From: Pampus argenteus
Taxonomy: Eukaryota; Chordata; Actinopteri; Scombriformes; Stromateidae
Length of the DNA stretch: 64,000 nucleotides
Direction of reading: 5' to 3'
Assembly (NCBI GenBank): GCA_036937835.1
Contig: CM072861.1
Coordinates: forward strand, 19,768,001 to 19,832,000
Position 1 is the stretch's first letter, and each line of letters starts with the position of its first letter. Below, in pieces: positions 1 to 34,079 of this stretch. The position numbers and the translations under genes were made by a program. The notes under the pieces are model-generated. The model worked only from the letters and a program-made list of their open reading frames with translations. It did not search any database and was not told the origin of the DNA.

Positions 1-1699
1 CCATGTATCTCCTCTATCCGCCTGCTCCGCACTACCCTACACCCCTCCGCTTACTGCTGCTGCCTGCTTGGAAGGCAATCAGCTACCGAACTGGATTCTG
101 CTCGTTAACATTCATTTAGATACTGGCTTCTCTTTGCTTCACAATATCCCCTCAACGACTGTTAGATTCACTTATTTTGTTTTTTTATGAACCTAATTTG
201 ATCCCAGTCATAGTTTAAATCAGAACTGCTTTTAGTATTAATTTGCTGTGTCTAATTGAATTCTTATGCTGCAAATTTCCTCCCTTTACAATTCAGGGAC
301 CATACTGACATCCGTTTCTTTTTTGTGCTACGATCATGCATCAGCTTTTAAGAAAAGCTTAGAATATTCATTATAAATCACATGTGAGCCATATTAATGG
401 GTGCGTCTTTAATTGCTTTCTTCCCCGTGTAAACAGTGATAAGGATGCAGGCGATAATCTGGTTGATGTTCTCCTGGTCCTGCCTTTGTTTGTTTAGATT
501 TCTTTTTTACGTCTCTTTCCACTTCACGTCCACCATCATACATTTTTCTTTTGTTTGTTTTAGCTCGGAAGTAGAAATAAAGCTTTAACAAAAGCTAACC
601 TTCAAAGCAGCAGCATGCTCAATTTTACCCCTTGTTTCAGTGACAACCTCAGCATGGGACTTTTTTTTTTGGTTGATGCTAATTGAAATAATCTGGCTGG
701 CTCTGCCAATATGGATGAGTCACAAGCATTCAGGGAAGCTGCTGGACTTCACTCTGCAGCTGCCCCCTATTGGGACATACCATTACACACTGAAACAGGG
801 ATGGACTCTCTCTCCCATGAGGGCAATCACACCAAAAATGGCACCTAGTAGCAGCTATGTGGAGACCTGCTGCGTCTACCTGCTGTTATAGTTCCATTAA
901 CCAATGATTGTAGACAGAGTTTCATCTCTGGAGGATAAGCGTTCGAACTGGAACCTGTATGACGAGGCCAGTGTCTGTGTGTAGCAATGTCAAAATGTCA
1001 CCTCAATCTGTCAAGGTCGCTGCCTGTTGAGAGAGGATCATGAGGCAGGATAGATCCAGCTAGCTGATTGCTGGGGGAAATGGGAATCAGCTCAGTGGCT
1101 TAGTTTTATGATTTCAGTCTGAGTAATCCCACCATAGAATGAATGTCTTTTTACCAGCCCGTGACGTTCACAGAGTGTGGAGCTATCATGAATAGGCAAG
1201 TGCCGAGTGTTGAACACAAAGAAAACCTTCCATGCTGCTCTTCATTAGCACCACTTTTAATCCAGTTGCTGCTGCTAATGCTTTGATCTGGCCGGGCCCT
1301 CGTTGCTCTACGGGTTCACTGCTGTTGTTTTTCAGTCTTTCATAGTATTCCTGAAGAGTCACAGGTAGTACATTTACTCTCAATTATCACATTACATTAT
1401 TTAGTGGTATTTCCATCTTAAGTTACTTCATACTTTAGTCCAATACAGTGAAAAATTCCATTTAAAGGTGGATTACTGTTACTGTGCATATTAAGATTTT
1501 TCATTCAAAACATATGAACTATGAAACTACTCAATATAAAAGCAATTAAAGTAAGTAGTAAGTAATTCTGCTCACATGTTAAAAGTATTGATTATATAAC
1601 AATAATCTAATAATACACAGATTATTATTATTATTGTTATTATTATATTCAATTATAAAATATGTTCATATCATTAGAATTAATTATTATTATTAATTT

Positions 1700-1746
1700 A
1701 TTTTTTGGTGATCGACTAACTGATTAATTGCTTGTTTCAGCTCTAG
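1700..1746. repeat. end fragment of a dispersed MITE-like repeat
   Basis: The sequence gatcgactaactgattaatt followed by cagctct resembles the terminal part of a fish hAT-like non-autonomous element whose ends read like agggctgcaactaacgatta. The same family seems present at 4504-4605, 24822-24922 and 37413-37728. Family identity is from memory. Confidence 0.45.
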
Positions 1747-3058
1747 CCCCACCCTGTGTTTAGGTGTGGGACAACAATTCATACACACACAATAATACTG
1801 GATGTGCTCGTTCCTCAGTCGTGAGCACACTCAGTTGAATGTCACTTTTATTAACTCCATTTATCACTTGACATGATGTAGAAACACTGAAAAACAAGTA
1901 TTTGCATACTGCTGCATCAGGCATAGTTGTGTTTGCTCGTATAAGAGCAGAGTGAGTCTCCCAACAAATCTGTTTTGGGATGCTGAAGAGAATGCTACAC
2001 TCGGCCCATTATCATTTTATACTGTAACAACCACTCAGGATTTATTGCCCATAGGCCTTTTCCATCAATACACTGCACTGCAGATAAATTAACCCAACAG
2101 CAGTCCTTCCCTTGCTTTCCGAATCATATCCAACAAATGTGTTTCATTGAATCATCGAGTTTTACGGTACTACATGTTTTAAAAAATGTTTGAGGCAATC
2201 AAAGTAGGGCAGTATAAACAGTAATTATGATTGAGTATGAGTTAATCATCTTTGTATTGCTACCACTTGTCATAAGGATCATTTTTCGGAAAATACACAT
2301 GTGCCTTTCTGTCTCTGAGTGTATGTGGCTGCATGTGTGTTAGACCGTATATGTGGTCACGCCTAATCTGATCCATCTATGAGATTGCACATATAGCCTC
2401 ATATCTGTCTTTATGCTCCTTCCTGGCCCACATCCCTCCTGGGAATTATGTGCTGGAGTCTGCTCAGAGGCAACAACCTGCTCATCACTAGTGTAAAGAG
2501 AGGCAGGGAAAAAAAAAGAAAAAAAGAACGGCGTCTGGGACAGGCCCAGGGCACACAAGCTGTTCAAAGACAGGCAGGCAGTGAGCGCACTGCCAGCCAC
2601 AAAGCTGCATTTTCATGCAGAAAAAAAACAATAAGAACGAAGAAGGATTCACTGAAAAAGAAAAAAAAAGAGAGGTGCATCTGGGGATTTGTTAGAACAA
2701 CATTCTGCTGCCTGTAGAGACATGAAGGGTGGCCATATTGTCTTCCCATGGAGAACTGGAGACCGTCCATATCCCTCTTTCTGCTCTTGAATTAAGAAAA
2801 AAATCCACAGTTGAATACATTATAGAATCAGAAATCTTTGTGTGTCGTGAAATTCAAGGAAGGAAAAGAAATCTGACCGTGGCAGATAAGATGTTAAGAG
2901 AGAGAGAGAGAGAAAGGATAATAGATTGCAAGCAGCAGACAGAAAAATGTCAGCAGTAGAAAGGTCCTCAATCTATGTTGAATGAAAATAGGGAGCAACA
3001 TCAGCCTTCTGTAAACCAGGTGATGATATCTGTATGCTCCTGTTACATATAGGTGGGC

Positions 3059-3072
3059 ATATATATATATAT
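3059..3072. repeat. (AT)7 microsatellite
   Basis: Perfect AT dinucleotide run. Confidence 0.9.
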
Positions 3073-4503
3073 AACTAGAGGTATTAAAGACTAAAATAAC
3101 ACCAAGATAAAAATGAAAATGTCCTCTGGCATTTTTTGATTTTCTAAAAGATACATCATATAATCTGCCACATGACCCCTCCCAGACATTCAAAGCTCCT
3201 TGATACTTGTTTTCTAGTAACACTTCCTGGCACGTCTCTCAAATTGTTCCAAAAGATAGAGGAGGAGAAAGGGGGAAAAGTGAGCTAATGTCTGATACGA
3301 AAGGTGCTCCTGATCTTAACACTACAGTAGCTTATTGTCCCCGGGCTGCTGGAAACATAGCCGAACGCTTTCTGCTCAATGCAAAGCCGGGGATACCGTG
3401 CGCTTTCAAATCCTTGCCACCAACCTTGGATGTTGAGGGCCATTTACTTACTGCGATTATAGAATTAAATAGGATTAAAGTGTTATCATTAAAGAGAAAG
3501 TGACCTGCTGACTCCACGACTGAATGTGTGGCTGGGACTGGTGTGCTGCCACTGTGACAATTTGCACTTGTATCAAGGATACAGTCTTATAATACTATAG
3601 CCTATAAAACTAGAGAAACTTTTTTTTTTCTCTTATCAATCAAAGCAAAATTACCCTGATCATTTTCAGTGAAAACGGAGTGGAACATATCTACTGTTTT
3701 GAAAGCTAGATTTTGGCACACAAGGACATCTCAGCTGCTGTGTCATTAAATTCTTTCCTCCGGAGGTGTCAAATCTCAAATAGCTGTCGTATCTCATAGC
3801 AATAGATAGACATAATCAACTGAATATGAGTCAGGTGTTTCTAAAATGTTCTGCATTTGGGGGAAGGCCAGCTCTTGTGCTATCTTAGGGGGGCATATAT
3901 ATTGTGGCTGCCAAGAAAAGCATCTCGGCCAACAGCAACTGGCTGTTAATTAGAGAGCGCTCCACCAAGAGCCTTGAAGCAGAAATGGTGACCGAAGAAG
4001 AGGAAAGTCTTTTTGTATCAGAGCGTACAGAGCTCAAATTCACCCTTCTGTCCCATCCTGTGTGAAGTGAAACACTGTGATATCTCTGCACACCATTGTG
4101 ACAATGACGCCTTTAAAACATGAATTGACAGGTTACTACAACCTCCCTACGTCCAGTTATTGGCCATAAATTCAAGGGCAGGATCAACACTGTTAGGGTG
4201 TTTCTCATTTTTAGATTTTATTTGCTGTTATCTACTGGGGTAAATGTGCATTGTAAACCAATATCTGTATCTGTTAGTATATATAAGATATTTCTCCTGG
4301 CTGTAAAACATTTGCTAAGTAAAAATATAGCCGTTATATGTCTAATATAAATTTTTGTAGCACTTACCAGGTGTGCAGCTTTTACAGTACATGTATTGCC
4401 CACTTTGGATGAAGTTTTTAAGAATAAACCCTCAACTGGGACCAATAAATCCCCTCCTAGACCATCATGGCCCAAGGACTAATTATTTTAGGTATACCAT
4501 ATA

Positions 4504-4605
4504 GTGCTGAAATGATTAGTTTTTTAATAAAATAGGTAATCAACAGAAAATTATCATGAACAATTTTGAAATTTGATTAACTTCAAAAGTCATATATCAA
4601 GCAAA
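4504..4605. repeat. degenerate MITE-like repeat copy
   Basis: Contains gtgctgaaatgattagt near 4504 and ggtaatcaacagaaaattat, matching the general pattern of the fish repeat with agggctgcaactaacgatta ends and an aattaatcggcaactatttt interior. It is strongly degraded. Confidence 0.4.
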
Positions 4606-5302
4606 AAAGGAAGAAAATGAGTTATTGTGTTTTCGGTCTCTATGTTTTATTCGTAGTTCAGGAAGAGGCTAAAAATAATTGCATCATTATTTTCTGGTCT
4701 TTTATATGCCTCGGCACATCGTATGATATTTACAAACTCTGGGGAACCTGTCATTTAGAGTCTGCCTCTTCCTGTGTTGTGGCAAACTCTGCAGTGGAAA
4801 GGTCAAACTTTGAGGTAAACGGTTTGGTGTTTATTGAAAATGTGTTGCTGTAATTTTACATTTAGGGCTCAGTGTCTTGTGGGTCACGATCAGTCTGGAC
4901 GAGGCTTAAGTCAAGGTCATCCTGGTTATCTGCCCCCATCAGGCTTTAAAGAAAACTCCAGTCTACAAAAAGATGCTGCAGAGCAGCCAGCTAGTGGATC
5001 GATTTGCAAGGGGCTATACAGTATGAAATAGAGGAATCACATTATTGAAGAAGTAGACACACTAAACACATTTCTTCAGTGTCACTAGTAAACAGGATAA
5101 TTGGTTAGTGTTTGTGTTTTATGTATGTGATCTAATTGAGAGCGACAGGAATCAATTCAAGGAGCCAAAAATACACAGTGATGAAAATTCAATGTCTGGA
5201 TATTTTTTGAAAGCTACTGCAAAATTAGCTTTCAGTCTGTGGCATTGGTATAAATATCCATCTTAAGTCAAACATTATAAGCAAAACCATATAAATATTG
5301 AT

Positions 5303-5375
5303 AAAGGAATTGTTTAACACGTTTGGAAATTCACTTCTTTGCTTTCTTGGAGTAAGAAAGAAGATTTATATGGGT
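5303..5375. repeat. fragment of a dispersed fish repeat
   Basis: Shares its pattern (ggaattgtttaacacgtttg and ttcactt..tgctttcttgg) with the segment at 40108-40190 (ggagcagtttgacattttgg). Both look like a very common teleost repeat; assignment is from memory and no family name is claimed. Confidence 0.4.
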
Positions 5376-5552
5376 TTAAAACAGTTTCATTAGTATTCAC
5401 AAACAAATGTGAAGTTATGTAACCCGTAAAGCACAATGCACAAATAAATGCAGTGATTTGTAGATACAAATAACACATCATTTAAAGGTTTCAGACTTTG
5501 GATAGGCTAGCTGTTTCACTTGCTTCCAGTCTTTAAATAAGCCAACATTAAT

Positions 5553-6164
5553 GGGTTGCACTTTATTTTACGGTACACTAAGACAACACAATAAACCGTA
5601 CTTGGCTTTTTATCCAAATAGAATAGTGAACATGTCAATATATGATTCAGTAATATTCATTCTTGTATAAGAGACGTCTGGGTCAGACAGGATGTTGGAC
5701 TATTTTAGAACATAAAACAGATATGTGATTTCACTTTAGTTTATGGATCTGTTTTGTTGTAATGTGTCACAAATTACCCTCTAAGAAAGTGTAATAAGGG
5801 TCTAACACTGGAAAATAAAGATAGATTTCACTTTAGTTTATGGTACAGTTTTGTTGTAATGTGTTGCAAATGACCCTCTCAGAAAGTCTAATATGCTCTA
5901 ACAGTGGGAAATAATGTCCCAGTGTCATTGGGGTCGGATAGTGACATGGTGTAATAGTGTCTAAGTATAATATATTTTGGGTCTAATATGGCATTATATG
6001 TGGTTTCTAATTACAGCATAATTTAAGTGTATGGTGTCCAATTAGGGTATCGCCGTGTTTGTTTATCGTCTAATAAAGAACATATTACTTCTAGTTTTGT
6101 CTAATTTGATACAAAATATGGCTTATTATGTCTTATTAGTGTACGGCAAAATAAAGTGCGACCC
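5553..6164. mobile_element. 612-bp MITE-like DNA transposon with terminal inverted repeats
   Basis: The left end (5553-5578, gggttgcactttattttacg then gtacac) and right end (6139-6164) are inverted repeats matching at 23 of 26 positions. Both ends are bordered by ATTAAT (5547-5552 and 6165-6170), which could be a target-site duplication or, being palindromic, part of the repeats. The interior has no transposase, so it is non-autonomous. It contains a 97-bp direct duplication and many gtctaat-like words. Confidence 0.7.
5727..5917. repeat. 97-bp tandem duplication inside the MITE-like element
   Basis: Copy one begins at 5727 and copy two at 5824, each starting gatttcactttagtttatgg and running through gttttgttgtaatgtgt, accctct and agaaagt. 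The copies are visibly similar with scattered substitutions. Confidence 0.8.
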
Positions 6165-7126
6165 ATTAATCAAGTCCCAACTCCAGCTTCACGAAGACCG
6201 GCACCGTTGTTGCTCATGTCTTACCAATCATAGCAGTCGGACCACAATGCAATGTAGTGTTTTACATCAATCTTCTAATCTCTTCCTCAAAAAATAAACA
6301 AATAAGCATATGTTAAATTATGTCTTTCAAGGTGTGTATGTAAGCGTATTAGACTGCTTATTCATATAAATAAGTAAGGTAAAATGTTTTATATTTTCCT
6401 ATTTGTAATCTTGTTTCTGATAATAGGATGTCATTGCTCAAAGAGAATGATTCCCATCAACACCATTAAAAGATGGTTATCATTCCCTGCAGTATCTGCA
6501 GGTTTTTACAGACCGGGCAGTCAGCGGTGCATCACCACTAGTAACGGTGAAATCTGCCCATCTCAGGGTCTTGCCGTCTGCCTAATTAAGGGGGTTAAGG
6601 GGAGAAGTTGGTGTGTTCTGGCTGGAGGTGCTGTCTATCTCTGTGTCATCAGTGTCTTGCTGAGCTCTATCCCAAGGTTGCTGCTTGTAGCCGATGCCAG
6701 GCTGGCTGCGAGCTGCGGGCTGCAGGCAGGGGGTGAGGACTTTCTCTGCCCAGCTCCAAGGCAGGTGTGAGGAGGCTTATAGCCAGAGTCAAGGTTAGCA
6801 CACGGTGTAAGAGTGTAGAGCTGTGGGGTTTGTCCAAGAAAATGCAGCAGGGCTTAAAGTCCCAAAGTCAGACTTGTGAACAATTACAGCACAAGTAGCC
6901 ATGATCTGTCAAGCTCTTATAGAAAAGAGAAGCCCCTCCCCCCTTTTTCCCAACATCGCCAGCAATAACTTAACACATACATATACAGTATATGTAGCTA
7001 TCTATACACATTCAGGACAACAACCAAAGATTTAACCACATCCACCACCCACACTTCAGAGTACATTTTACAGTAAAGTCTGAATGCTAACAAAAACACT
7101 TTGATGGATTTGGACATTGCAGAGGG

Positions 7127-7650
7127 TTACTTTACATCCTCAGGTGCTTCCATCATGTAGGCTAAGTCTGTCCTTCCTTGATAACATATGAAGGGACCCC
7201 AAATGTTGTGAATGACTGATGATAGCATAATGTCATTTTTTCTTCGGGGCAGAGTGGTAGAAAATTCTGAAATCCATTTACCTACATTCATCCTACCGAC
7301 CTTTTTCAATGATAGAGCAATAACTCTTTTGGCTGATAACAACCCCAATGTCTAAAGAAAAATGTTGTCTCCTTCTAATGTTATGATTATCTGGAAATAA
7401 TAGGAAAAGCTTTGGGGACTACAGGTATTTGTATGGATACACTCTCTTACTGCTTCCCAAAACTATTTTTATTTGCTTCTAGTGCAAAGGACCATGGAAA
7501 AGTACCTTTTTTCTTTTTGCACTTCATACATAATATCAGGTATAGCACTATTGTGTTTATTGAAATTTTCTGGAGTTGCATATATTCTCATCAGCCAATT
7601 ATACTGCAGCAATTTAAGGCGTGTTGATATGCTTTGGTACAAAGGGTCCT
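7127..7650 (-). mobile_element. 5'-truncated L1-like retrotransposon, ORF2 C-terminal remnant
   Basis: On the minus strand, 7469-7640 translates to text like RLKLLQYNWLMRIYATPENF, then NKHNSAIPDI, and 7127-7348 to SAKRVIALSLKKV, GKWISEFSTTLP and IHNIWGPFICYQ. These follow the pattern of the C-terminal part of L1/Tx1-type ORF2 proteins in fish (KLLQYxWLMRxYxTP; IPDxCxxC; AKKxIxxxW; FxxIWGPF). The two pieces are in different frames, separated by stops, with the cysteine motif damaged, so this is a dead copy. The reverse transcriptase domain itself is absent. It lies antisense in the first gria3 intron of the window. Confidence 0.72.
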
Positions 7651-9661
7651 CTCCCCATTCACCCTCTTTACAGACGCAGTGGTGTTTTTTATTGTTTTTT
7701 TTTTTTAAATAAGCATAAAAATAGTAAAACACCATTTAGTTTTGTGTGAAACCACTCGTACATTACATCTCTTGTCTCACGCAATATACAACACCAACAT
7801 GACCGTCAGCTCGGCACATTTCACCTCATTTATCCATCGACTTCTGGTCCTTTTCACAGCCGGGAAGCAAAAGAACGAGCAAGACCTGTTGCTCGTGTGA
7901 CTATATCCCGGTACAAAAACACACAGGCATTGCATTAACGTTAGCTTCAGCGGCTCTGGGTAGCTTGTGAAGAGAGAAAGTTATGACACCACTTACGTGA
8001 CTTTTGGGGGTGTTGTTCTGAGTTTTACTACAAACTTTCTTGACTGGTAAAATTATCTTTTAAAATGACAGATATAATATGTGTAATTCATTGCACAATT
8101 AGAACGAAATTAAAAAATTATTTGTCTTGACTACCATGGATATATTTTCTGAAATAACGCCCCAAGGTCCAGCAGAAAATGAGGTACTTTTTCACTCTAT
8201 ATCACGGCAGTAGAGGTGTTCATGGAGATTTCTGTCCCTTACTCATTAGATGAGGATTGATGGATTCTAAAAGCCAACTCCTGCTATTTCTGCATTATAA
8301 TCAGCTCATTTTCTCTTTGTTTCTATATTACTTTCTTGGTTGCTTCCCTCTGTCTGACACCCTGCAGTGTTGGAAGTTTAAAGCCTTAATGATGTGGAAG
8401 TTGTCAGAGAATGCTGACCTACAAGCAGCTTGATAGTGTGAGTGAAAGGCTTTGTGTGCCTATGCTCTATCATGTGCCTGTTTTTGTAGAAAACATTACT
8501 TTCTCCCCCACTGTGGACAACCTTCAGATGTCCCTGAAAGAAGAGAAGTGGTTTATTTGTGAGGGTGCTCAGTCCAGACAGGGATGATGTCTGATTGTTT
8601 TGGTGCTACTGTATACTTATCCTCCCAGGTCAGCTGAAGTTCAACATAGCTAAATGAAATATCGTAATTGCAGTTGAAATGGTTGAAACTGAACACTTTC
8701 TTTAAAGTTTTTTGTTTCTTTTTTGTATCCTGAGATGTGAAGATACAAGTTTTCTTTTCATCACTCTCTACTACTCAGCGGGAATGTCGTAAATGATCCA
8801 CAGAAACAAATATCTAAACGTCCCCCGGCCTAACACGCACACACAAACAGATGATAAACTGATAGTTTGTTTTTGTGACAGAGCCAGAGCCAGAACATGT
8901 TCAAACATGCTGATTTTGCTGTAAACTTGTGTTGCTGTGTTTGTAGAACGCAGATGAAAACCGAGACATGGTTGACAGGTTTCTGCATGGCAGCCACTCA
9001 GAAGTCCTTTCACAGCAGAAGGAAACCCATAAATAACAGACCTCACAAGGCCAAATTGAAAAGCATGTCCAGCATATAATGCACAGAGAGCCGCAACAAT
9101 TTTCAGTTTCACTATTGGATTTATCTGCAGGCTAAAACAAAAGGAAGAAGGAAACGTAGAATAAAAGGAAGCATATGGTTGGTACCACAGTGATAGAATG
9201 GTTTAGAAAACCGCTTACTATTTTCAGACAGGATGTGTGGGTTGAAACATGCTGTTATGCTCCTAAGGTGTGATATTTTCAAAGCAGAGAGAGATCTACA
9301 TCTTACTGTCTTTACTGTAAATTCCTTTGAAATATTTTTTTTCCTGTTTATACCTTCTGTCCAACAGTCGCTGAGTACTCACAGCTGTGAATCACTTCAA
9401 AGTAAGTGGAATATTTAAGGATGTTCCACATTGTTTCTGTTTCTCTCTCATTATCAACTCCTCCTTAATGAGCATTTCCTCTAAACGTTCCCTCTATTTT
9501 GTTATTCCATAGGCGACTTCACTTTGTTTCAACTTCAGTGGCATCCTGCACGCTCGCAGGATTCTTCTGCATTCAGAGATTATTGTAGCCGCTTATACGA
9601 GCCGCAGCTCTTAGCTCTAATATCATGGATGGTTTACTGTATCGATGTTTTTCTCCCATAG

Positions 9662-31665
<22,004 letters not shown>

Positions 31666-32109
31666 AGGTACGTCGCCTCTCCTTATTGTCCTCCAAGCCC
31701 CCCACCCCCACCCAACAACCCCCGAGTACTGCAAGACATGAATCATTTAGCTTCCTGTCATATCAGTTGGAGTAAATTATTCATATGTTTCTGTGAAGCT
31801 GCTGTTTGTGAAATTGTTCATGGCTGTCATGTTGGACACAACAGAGCACACATGCCTACTTAAATACAAAACTCTGAGATACGGATTGCACATTGTAACG
31901 TATAGCTTCACGGATAGTGCCTCAGGCTACATGAAGGAGAAAACACAATAGTTACCAGATGTTACCAGCTGTACAGAGTTATTGTAAGAGTTTAGTATGT
32001 TATTACAATATTCTGTGATTGTGATATTACCTTTTAAAAGGGTAACAACAACAAAAATGTGGTGCTCACAGCAATAAAATTTACATTTAAAGCAGCATTT
32101 ATGGATTTT

Positions 32110-32260
32110 TTTGCCACCCGAGTGCAGAAGAAGAACCTGCAAACATTGGCATATGATCACCTTATAAAGCTGGCATGGCAAAGGTGGTAGCAATCAGTTC
32201 CTAATTATACATCCAGCAGACACAGAGCAACATTAGCATTCATTTGAAGTAACTTTATGG
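32110..32260 (+). repeat. dispersed fish repeat copy, sense
   Basis: Contains cagcagacacagagcaacat followed by tagcattcatttgaag, nearly matching 48089-48118 (agcagacatggagcaacatt). It belongs to the family also at 22929-23170. Confidence 0.6.
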
Positions 32261-33059
32261 CTTGATGAATCCAAGTCCAATATGCACTTTCCTTTTATGT
32301 GCATGTCATGCAACCTGATCTTTCTTTGGTGTGTTTCTTTGGTGGTTTTTTTCCCGCTGAGACTTGACCGAAACAGTGAAGTTGGAAGCTGGAAATCCAA
32401 AACAATGAATTGAGTGGGACTGTCACTATATAAACAATCACTTTAACATTACGTGTAGTATTCAACACATTGTTAATTTAATATATTAGCTTTAAAAACG
32501 TGTCTCATTACTATGAATAATCCACAGAAAACACTGAACAGCTTGCATAGGGACCATTTCTTTTGTAGAAACTTAAGTACTTCCACTGAACGTTGACTCA
32601 CCCCTAGATACCACAAACTAATAAATAAGTGCTGTAAAACAACTTTACAGCAACTCTAAAGCATAGTACTAGCCAAAGGAAGCATATACTGTTCACAACA
32701 CTGTTAATTAAATAGTTAGTCATGTGTTTGATTGGATTGTTAGCGTGTGTGTTCTGTTACGTCTTGTTACTGTAAACCTTCTACGTGTCTGTTTACAGAA
32801 GTACAGATGTACAGCACAGCAACACAGTCTGAAGACCCTGAAAACACATTTTCTCAATCAGCCTCTTACATCTTACACATTTGATCGTCCACTGTCCAGA
32901 TGGTGTTTTTGAGGTTTTTTTTTTGTTGTTGCCTGTTTAGACATGAATGTTTGATGTTAATTTCAGATTACCTAAAACTCAAACTTACATTAAAAAAAAA
33001 TAGAGGCAATAGAGATAGTTGGAGAAAAATCACCTCCTTCTGAAATACTCCTTTAACTT

Positions 33060-33640
33060 TGATTTTTTTTTATCTTGCATACACAAGATATTATCTTAAT
33101 ATATTGTTTGCACAACTTAATATCTTGTTTCCTCAAGATAGTATATTGTGCACACAATATATTACTTAGACATGTCACGATAATAAGATACATTATCAAC
33201 GTTATCATATATATATATATAGTTAACCCCTTCTGAACCCACTGAAAGACGCTGCCATTACTCTCCTGTGAGGTCAGAGGTTACAGGCAATCCCGACTGT
33301 ACCTCGTGTCTCAGGATTTTTTTCACATTCCAATATTCTTATTAAAAGTTCATTGCTCTTTGAAAGGGTGTACCTGCATTATTAGGCTATTATAATATCA
33401 TTATATCAGTGGCATAGAATCGTTTAACATAATTATTTCTGGGACAATGTATCATCCAATAAAAAAAGTTTTCGTAACAGGCCTAGTATTTCTTGTGCAC
33501 AAGATATTCGATCCATCTTTTATTCTCATCTTATAACAGATCTAATTCACACAAGATAATAACTTATCTTTCTTTGTGCAAACTAAATAAGTTGTGTACA
33601 TAATATATTATCTTGTAAGCACATATTATCTTTCGAGATT
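33060..33640. repeat. degenerate palindromic AAGATATTATCTT-type array
   Basis: Two blocks (33060-33200 and 33480-33640) are built of loosely repeated, partly palindromic words such as acacaagatattatctt, caagatagtatattgtgcac and gtgcacaagatatt, with unrelated sequence between them. They resemble an imperfect tandem array or the two ends of one element. The array lies upstream of the inferred terminal 3' UTR exon. Confidence 0.6.
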
Positions 33641-34032
33641 CCGAGGGGTCCGTATTTACCCAACATGAGTCGTAAGCAGATGTTAGTTTGCCTCACAATC
33701 ACATAAACCTCAACTCTTGCCTCTCGTTTGCTTCTGCTTTTGTATGTTGACACAGGTTTAGGAAATGTTCCCATTGCCCCTTACAACTGTGACTAAACAT
33801 CTTTGAAAGGACAGGATCACAGGGATTGAGCTTCAAGCCGAATCCTCTCGGGCTGACACGGCATGATAATCTGCAATGACGACACGACTGGACTGGTCAC
33901 GGGAAGAGCCGATGCGGTTCCCTCCCCTTAGTGCCTTATGGAATTCTGAGTCCAATCAATGCAACTCACTCACAATGATATTGCTTTTTGCTTGAAACTC
34001 ATACAAAACAGAAGACTGGTGCAGTGATTAAG

Positions 34033-34036
<4 letters not shown>

Positions 34037-34072
<36 letters not shown>
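34037..34072. repeat. (TA)18 microsatellite
   Basis: Perfect TA run inside the inferred gria3 3' UTR; as RNA it could form a self-complementary hairpin. Confidence 0.95.

Positions 34073-34079
<7 letters not shown>

Larger units (their letters stand above)
1..9661 (+). other. gria3: gria3 intron 4 (3' part); no exon found
   Basis: No stretch here encodes the expected preceding exon (amino-terminal-domain sequence leading to the INTILEQ motif), so the window most likely opens inside the intron before exon 5. The interval is AT-rich, with short chance ORFs only. It holds an ATT-rich tract and repeat end near 1620-1746, a short AT microsatellite at 3059-3072, repeat-like fragments at 4504-4605 and 5303-5375, a 612-bp MITE-like element at 5553-6164, and an antisense L1-like remnant at about 7127-7650. 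The acceptor at its end reads ttttctcccatag. Confidence 0.8.

Noticed and set aside
6384..6770. 128-codon + strand ORF
   Set aside because: Looks like translated intron DNA, with no domain and no splice context that fits the gria3 frame.
1..9661. Search for gria3 exons 1-4
   Set aside because: No segment encoded the expected amino-terminal-domain blocks with splice sites; they are presumed upstream of the window.
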